DNA of 10,022 nt, taken from Eubacteriaceae bacterium (GTDB lineage: Bacteria > Bacillota > Clostridia > Eubacteriales > Alkalibacteraceae). This document shows, piece by piece, positions 7,200-10,022 of this stretch (positions are counted from its first letter, which is position 1; each line of letters opens with the position of its first letter). The stretch is from positions 1-10,022 of the forward strand of contig DMAW01000118.1 in assembly GCA_003446375.1 (NCBI GenBank). The letters are read 5' to 3'. Under the pieces are notes generated by a model. The model made no database searches and had not been told where the DNA came from. It saw nothing but the letters and a program-made list of their open reading frames with translations. Made by a program: the position numbers and the translations under genes.

Positions 7200-7260
7200 T
7201 TTATTCTACCACATTATAATAAAATATATGATAAAATTTTATATGTATGATTTTGCGATG
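7200..7260. promoter_or_regulatory. AT-rich divergent promoter region between the MogA/MoaB gene and the 87-residue gene
   Basis: A perfect TATAAT lies on the plus strand at 7215-7220, and an overlapping TATAAT on the minus strand at 7218-7213. A TAGAAT also reads on the minus strand at 7208-7203. No good -35 box sits at 17 bp from any of them, so individual promoters are uncertain. The overlap would make the two directions compete if both -10 boxes are used. Confidence 0.4.
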
Positions 7261-7274
7261 AAGGAGTCGATAAG

Positions 7275-7538
7275 ATGGGAAAAATCAAACAAAATTATCA
7301 AATGAGAGGTTTCAAAAGAAACCGATTTGAAGAGTACTTTAAAAACATCGGCGGCATTGAGACAAGTAGGGGGGTTTTTGAATCTAGCGACTGGAAAGTT
7401 ATTTTGAGCGATGAAGAATCGGTAACTATCGGATCTATAAAATTTCCTGAAGTAGACGTTGAAATAATATGTGATGAAAGCGTCTATGACGAATTTATCG
7501 AAAGCTACAAGATTAAATTTCTTACAGCTGGAGGCTGA
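7275..7538 (+). CDS. Small protein of unknown function with C-terminal Gly-Gly
   Basis: I do not recognise this 87-residue protein with certainty. It is a credible gene: AAGGAG at 7261-7266 lies 8 nt before the ATG, and the protein has no low-complexity stretch. The N-terminus is basic (K3, K5, R11, K14, R15, R17) with an aromatic patch FEEYF (18-22). The rest alternates short hydrophobic strands and acidic loops (W40-KVIL, TIGSIKF, VDVEIIC), as in a small alpha/beta domain. It has one cysteine (C66), no signal peptide and no membrane span. It ends KFLTAGG, a terminal di-glycine like that of MoaD and ThiS sulfur carriers, but the body does not look like a standard MoaD beta-grasp. Position between a MogA/MoaB gene and tupABC suggests a role in the tungsten or molybdenum cofactor. 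A weak resemblance to the C-terminal domain of a Thermus MoaD-related protein (DUF1952) is only my impression. Confidence 0.8.
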   Translation: MGKIKQNYQMRGFKRNRFEEYFKNIGGIETSRGVFESSDWKVILSDEESVTIGSIKFPEVDVEIICDESVYDEFIESYKIKFLTAGG

Positions 7539-7654
7539 TTGGTCTATTTTGGCACATATTATTGATATATTTAGATTGAACTTGAATTTAATTCAAAAAG
7601 ATGAAAGATTTGATCAAAAAATGAACACAAAAAACATGTATACACTAACTTTTG

Positions 7655-7683
7655 TTGACAGCGCAATTTATTTTTTGTAGACT
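7655..7683 (+). promoter_or_regulatory. Sigma-A-type promoter of tupABC
   Basis: A perfect -35 TTGACA (7655-7660), a 17-bp spacer and a -10 TAGACT (7678-7683, four of six) lie about 110 bp before the tupA start codon. Transcription should begin near 7690. The AT-rich stretch 7539-7654 between the small gene and this promoter holds no gene I can support; a TTGAAT/ATTCAA inverted repeat in it is too weak to call a terminator. Confidence 0.7.
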
Positions 7684-7689
7684 GTTATT

Positions 7690-7791
7690 GTAAACTCCGA
7701 GTCAAAAGACCTAAACGAAAGCAAGGTTTTTAGACCGTCAGGGTATGTTTGGAAACGGATATGCCTTCCATATTGAAAAGGAGGAAATTTA
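7690..7791 (+). ncRNA. Structured tupA leader, candidate cis-regulatory RNA of unknown class
   Basis: The untranslated leader of about 100 nt can form two helices. The first pairs GAC-CTAAA (7708-7715) with TTTAG (7729-7733) and GTC (7737-7739), leaving ACC (7734-7736) as a bulge and a 13-nt loop. The second is a 10-bp hairpin, GGTATGTTTG (7742-7751) with CGGATATGCC (7756-7765), capped by a GAAA tetraloop of the GNRA class. CC at 7764-7765, at the hairpin base, belongs to CCTT (7764-7767), which could instead pair with AAGG of the ribosome site (7778-7784). There is no terminator-like T-run. It does not match the Moco riboswitch or another class I can recall. The helices are seen; regulation is inference. 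Confidence 0.45.
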
Positions 7792-8688
7792 ATGTCAAAA
7801 TTATTATCATCTAAAGGGCTCTTAAAAAGGGCTTCAATCATTTTTCTGGTATTTCTGTTAATATTCTCAGTTGCATCATGTTCAACAAATGGTTCGGATC
7901 AGCAAGAGGGTGGTTCGGATCAATCTTTAGTTCTGGAAGACTACGGCATAACATTGTCGACGACGACGAGTGTAAATGATTCAGGGCTTCTTGAATATCT
8001 GCTTCCTGTATTAAAGGAAGATACTGGCATAGAAGTTGATGTGCTATCCCAAGGGACGGGACAGGCGATTCAAACTGCTGTTGATGGCAATGCGGATGTA
8101 ATTTTGGTTCACGCCAAGGCGGCTGAAGAAGAATTTGTGAACGATGGCTATGGAGTTGAACGAATCGAATTCATGTATAACTATTTTGTCATAGTAGGTC
8201 CCAAAGATGACCCTTCAGGAATTTCGAAAAGCGGACTTTCTGCAGCAGAGGCGCTATCCAAGCTTTCTGAAGATGAAAACGTGTTCATATCTAGAGGAGA
8301 CGATTCAGGAACCCATAAAAAAGAACTTTCCCTATGGTCTGCAACAGAAATAGAGCCGTCTGGAGATTGGTATGTCTCGGCGGGGCGGGGCATGGGAGAT
8401 GTGCTTGTAATGGCTTCGGAGATGCAAGGATACGCTCTGACTGACAAGGCTACATTCCTTTCAATGAAAGACCAACTAGACCTTGAGGTTCTTCTTGAAG
8501 AATCAGAGGATTTAAAAAACCAGTATACAGTAATAGAGGTAGACCCGGATACCCATCCTGATACCAATACGGAAGCTGTAAAGGTCTTTATAGATTGGCT
8601 GGTAAGTGATGATACGCTTAAATTGATAGATGAATATGGAGTTTCAGAATACGGTGAAGCCCTATTCATTTCAAACTATGAAAAATAA
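7792..8688 (+). CDS. tupA: Tungstate ABC transporter, substrate-binding lipoprotein
   Basis: TupA is a lipid-anchored extracellular binding protein that captures tungstate with high affinity and hands it to TupB. The 298-residue precursor has a basic start, a hydrophobic signal segment (about 14-27) and a lipobox VASC with lipidated C30. A Gly/Ser/Asp/Gln-rich linker follows (31-46). The mature domain carries the family marks STTTS (56-60), DSGLLEYLLP (63-72), SQGTGQAI (86-93), SRGDDSGTHKKE (167-178) and YALTDKATF (214-222). The TTTS and SRGDDSGTH blocks distinguish TupA from the molybdate binders ModA and WtpA. AGGAGG lies 7 nt before the ATG. The gene has its own promoter and a structured leader, then tupB after 32 nt. 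The linker contains a direct DNA repeat at 7891-7901 and 7912-7922. Ligand preference (tungstate rather than molybdate) is inferred from the family. Confidence 0.93.
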   Translation: MSKLLSSKGLLKRASIIFLVFLLIFSVASCSTNGSDQQEGGSDQSLVLEDYGITLSTTTSVNDSGLLEYLLPVLKEDTGIEVDVLSQGTGQAIQTAVDGNADVILVHAKAAEEEFVNDGYGVERIEFMYNYFVIVGPKDDPSGISKSGLSAAEALSKLSEDENVFISRGDDSGTHKKELSLWSATEIEPSGDWYVSAGRGMGDVLVMASEMQGYALTDKATFLSMKDQLDLEVLLEESEDLKNQYTVIEVDPDTHPDTNTEAVKVFIDWLVSDDTLKLIDEYGVSEYGEALFISNYEK

Positions 8689-8720
8689 AATTTAAACGAC
8701 AAAAACAGATAGGAGGCTGG

Positions 8721-9440
8721 ATGATGACAGGGATAACTGAAGGAATCTTGGAGGCTTGGGAGCTTTTATTTTCGTTAGACGGAGAAATTTACTCGATAAT
8801 CGGGCTTTCTCTTTTTGTATCTCTAACCAGTACATTGCTATCTGCGTTTTTAGCGCTTCCAATCGGAGTTTACATAGCGAATGACAAGTTTAAAGGCAAA
8901 AGAATAATTGTGAGAATAATAAATACATTTATGGGTCTGCCGCCGGTGGTGGCAGGCCTCATAGTATACTTGGTCTTAACGAGGACGGGACCTCTTGGAG
9001 AGTATAGGCTTCTCTTTAGCATACACGCCATGGTCATAGCCCAGGTGCTCATAGTGACGCCCATAATAACCGGCTTGACAATATCTGCGGTTCATTTAAA
9101 AGTGGACTCGGTAAAAGATACTTGCCATGGGTTGGGCATAGGAAAGCTCAAAACAATCTTGCTTTTGCTAAACGAGTGCAAGTATCCTATAATTTCCGGA
9201 ATAATGGCAGGATATGGAAGAGCTATTTCTGAAGTAGGCGCCATTATGCTGGTCGGAGGAAACATCCAGTATAAAACCAGGGTAATGACGACTGCTATAG
9301 TATTGGAGACAGGCAAGGGTAATTATGGAAAGGCCTTGGCTTTAGGGATCACGTTGTTGATGATATCATTTGGGATCAATTGGGTGGTAAGCAGCATACA
9401 GGAAGGGAAAGCTTATGAGAGTAGAAATCAAGAAAGCTAG
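8721..9440 (+). CDS. tupB: Tungstate ABC transporter, permease
   Basis: TupB forms the membrane channel of the importer. The 239-residue protein has about five to six hydrophobic spans (near 25-55, 66-88, 100-125, 155-180, 203-225). The cytoplasmic coupling loop, about residues 129-175 (from VKDTCHGLGIGKLKTI through GYGRAISEVGAIML), corresponds to the EAA-type motif that docks on the ATPase. AGGAGG (8711-8716) lies only 4 nt before ATG 8721 but 7 nt before the adjacent ATG 8724, so the second Met may be the true start. tupA ends 32 nt upstream with no terminator between. The 3' end overlaps tupC by 26 nt, which indicates translational coupling. A molybdate permease is less likely, given the TupA-type binding protein. 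Confidence 0.92.
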   Translation: MMTGITEGILEAWELLFSLDGEIYSIIGLSLFVSLTSTLLSAFLALPIGVYIANDKFKGKRIIVRIINTFMGLPPVVAGLIVYLVLTRTGPLGEYRLLFSIHAMVIAQVLIVTPIITGLTISAVHLKVDSVKDTCHGLGIGKLKTILLLLNECKYPIISGIMAGYGRAISEVGAIMLVGGNIQYKTRVMTTAIVLETGKGNYGKALALGITLLMISFGINWVVSSIQEGKAYESRNQES

Positions 9441-10022
9441 AAAGAAGTGCGGTCAAAAAACGATATTAGATGTAGAGGGCGTCTGCATCGAATCCGGTAA
9501 GATATATGCCTTGTTAGGTCCTAATGGAGCAGGGAAGACTACTTTTTTAAGGGCGATATCAAGGGTTGATAAAGATATCGAAAGTGAGATGTATTTAATA
9601 GGATTAGAAAATTCTGATTGTGTGGGGTACATGCCCCAATCGGCTTATCTTTTTGACACCACAGTGGAAAAAAATGTTCTTTTAGGATTTGTTGGAAAGA
9701 ATATGGCGAAACCAGAAATGGAGAAGTTGGCCTTTGAAGCTCTTAAAAGAGTAGGGATGGAAAGGTTTGCTAAATCGAAAGCTAAGTCCTTGTCTGGAGG
9801 AGAGTCTCAAAGAGTGGCTTTGGCCAGAATGCTTGTGATGAAAAAAAATCTGGTGTTATTAGACGAACCCACATCTGCAACCGATGTAGTTGGTGCAGAG
9901 ATGATTGAAGATTACATACTGGATTTAAATAAGAAATACGGAATTACTTTTGTGTTTTCGACCCATAATCCTTCTCAGGCAGCTAGAATCGCCCATGAGG
10001 TCATATTTATGGACAATGGGCG
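9415..10022 (+). CDS. tupC: Tungstate ABC transporter, ATP-binding protein (3' end cut by window)
   Basis: This is the ATPase that drives TupAB. I translated 202 residues before the window ends. Walker A is GPNGAGKT (35-42), Q75 in MPQSAYLF is the Q-loop, LSGGESQR (126-133) is the ABC signature, LVLLDEP (146-152) is Walker B and H184 in FSTHNP is the switch histidine. The protein starts at ATG 9415 within the tupB reading frame, with GGAAGGGAAAG upstream. Such a 26-nt overlap is typical of an ABC operon. The family ranges from about 210 to 350 residues, so how much is missing cannot be told: the compact form would be nearly complete here, and a longer one would carry an additional C-terminal region. 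Confidence 0.95.
   Translation, partial: MRVEIKKARKKCGQKTILDVEGVCIESGKIYALLGPNGAGKTTFLRAISRVDKDIESEMYLIGLENSDCVGYMPQSAYLFDTTVEKNVLLGFVGKNMAKPEMEKLAFEALKRVGMERFAKSKAKSLSGGESQRVALARMLVMKKNLVLLDEPTSATDVVGAEMIEDYILDLNKKYGITFVFSTHNPSQAARIAHEVIFMDNG

Noticed and set aside
7570..7601. Terminator at the TTGAATTTAATTCAA inverted repeat
   Set aside because: The stem is six AT-rich pairs with no following T-run on the plus strand.
7471..7680. Open frame of 69 codons overlapping the end of the 87-residue gene
   Set aside because: It has no Shine-Dalgarno sequence, starts inside a better gene in another frame, and runs through the AT-rich spacer and the tupA -35 box.
7690..7791. Moco, c-di-GMP, TPP, FMN or SAM riboswitch in the tupA leader
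   Set aside because: None of the conserved core strings of these classes that I can recall is present, so I left the class open.
8181..8669. Minus-strand open frame of 162 codons
   Set aside because: It is a shadow of tupA, with serine-rich, non-conserved translation.
7792..8688. Molybdate-binding protein ModA or WtpA
   Set aside because: The TTTS, SRGDDSGTH and YALTDKATF blocks are those of TupA.

Overview
The window looks like chromosomal DNA of an anaerobic, low-GC Gram-positive bacterium, most likely a clostridium. The evidence is the moderately AT-rich sequence, strong AGGAGG-type ribosome binding sites, a nadABC operon with a NiaR-type operator, a zinc-less MsrB, an LtaS-like sulfatase and a tungstate transporter of the TupABC type. 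I cannot name the species. The gene content is mostly recognisable and chromosomal. I see no mobile element, CRISPR array, tRNA or rRNA.

Region 1 (1-3074, minus strand) is the de novo NAD operon nadA-nadB-nadC. It makes quinolinate from aspartate (NadB then NadA) and converts it to nicotinate mononucleotide (NadC, cut by the left window edge). A sigma-A-type promoter is followed at once by a perfect 26-bp palindrome with an ACAGGTGT/ACACCTGT core, the expected operator of the niacin-responsive repressor NiaR.

Region 2 (3106-4680, plus strand) is divergent from nadA. It carries a REC-GGDEF diguanylate cyclase behind a sigma-28 (SigD)-like promoter, then msrB (methionine-R-sulfoxide reductase), and a clear intrinsic terminator. 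Region 3 (4690-6682) is one gene for a five-span membrane protein with an extracellular LtaS-type sulfatase domain, probably a lipoteichoic acid or related glycerol-phosphate polymerase.

Region 4 (6683-10022) concerns the pterin-bound tungsten or molybdenum cofactor. A MogA/MoaB family gene on the minus strand converges on the LtaS-like gene with no base between the two stop codons. Divergent from it is an 87-residue protein of unknown function ending in Gly-Gly. Then come tupA, tupB and tupC (cut by the right edge), the lipoprotein, permease and ATPase of a tungstate importer. tupA has its own promoter and a roughly 100-nt leader with a strong GNRA-capped hairpin and a possible ribosome-site switch. 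The importer supplies the oxyanion, and the MogA-like enzyme would prepare the pterin for metal insertion.

The points most worth a second look are the tupA leader RNA, the small Gly-Gly protein between the cofactor and transport genes, and the SigD-like promoter in front of the diguanylate cyclase.
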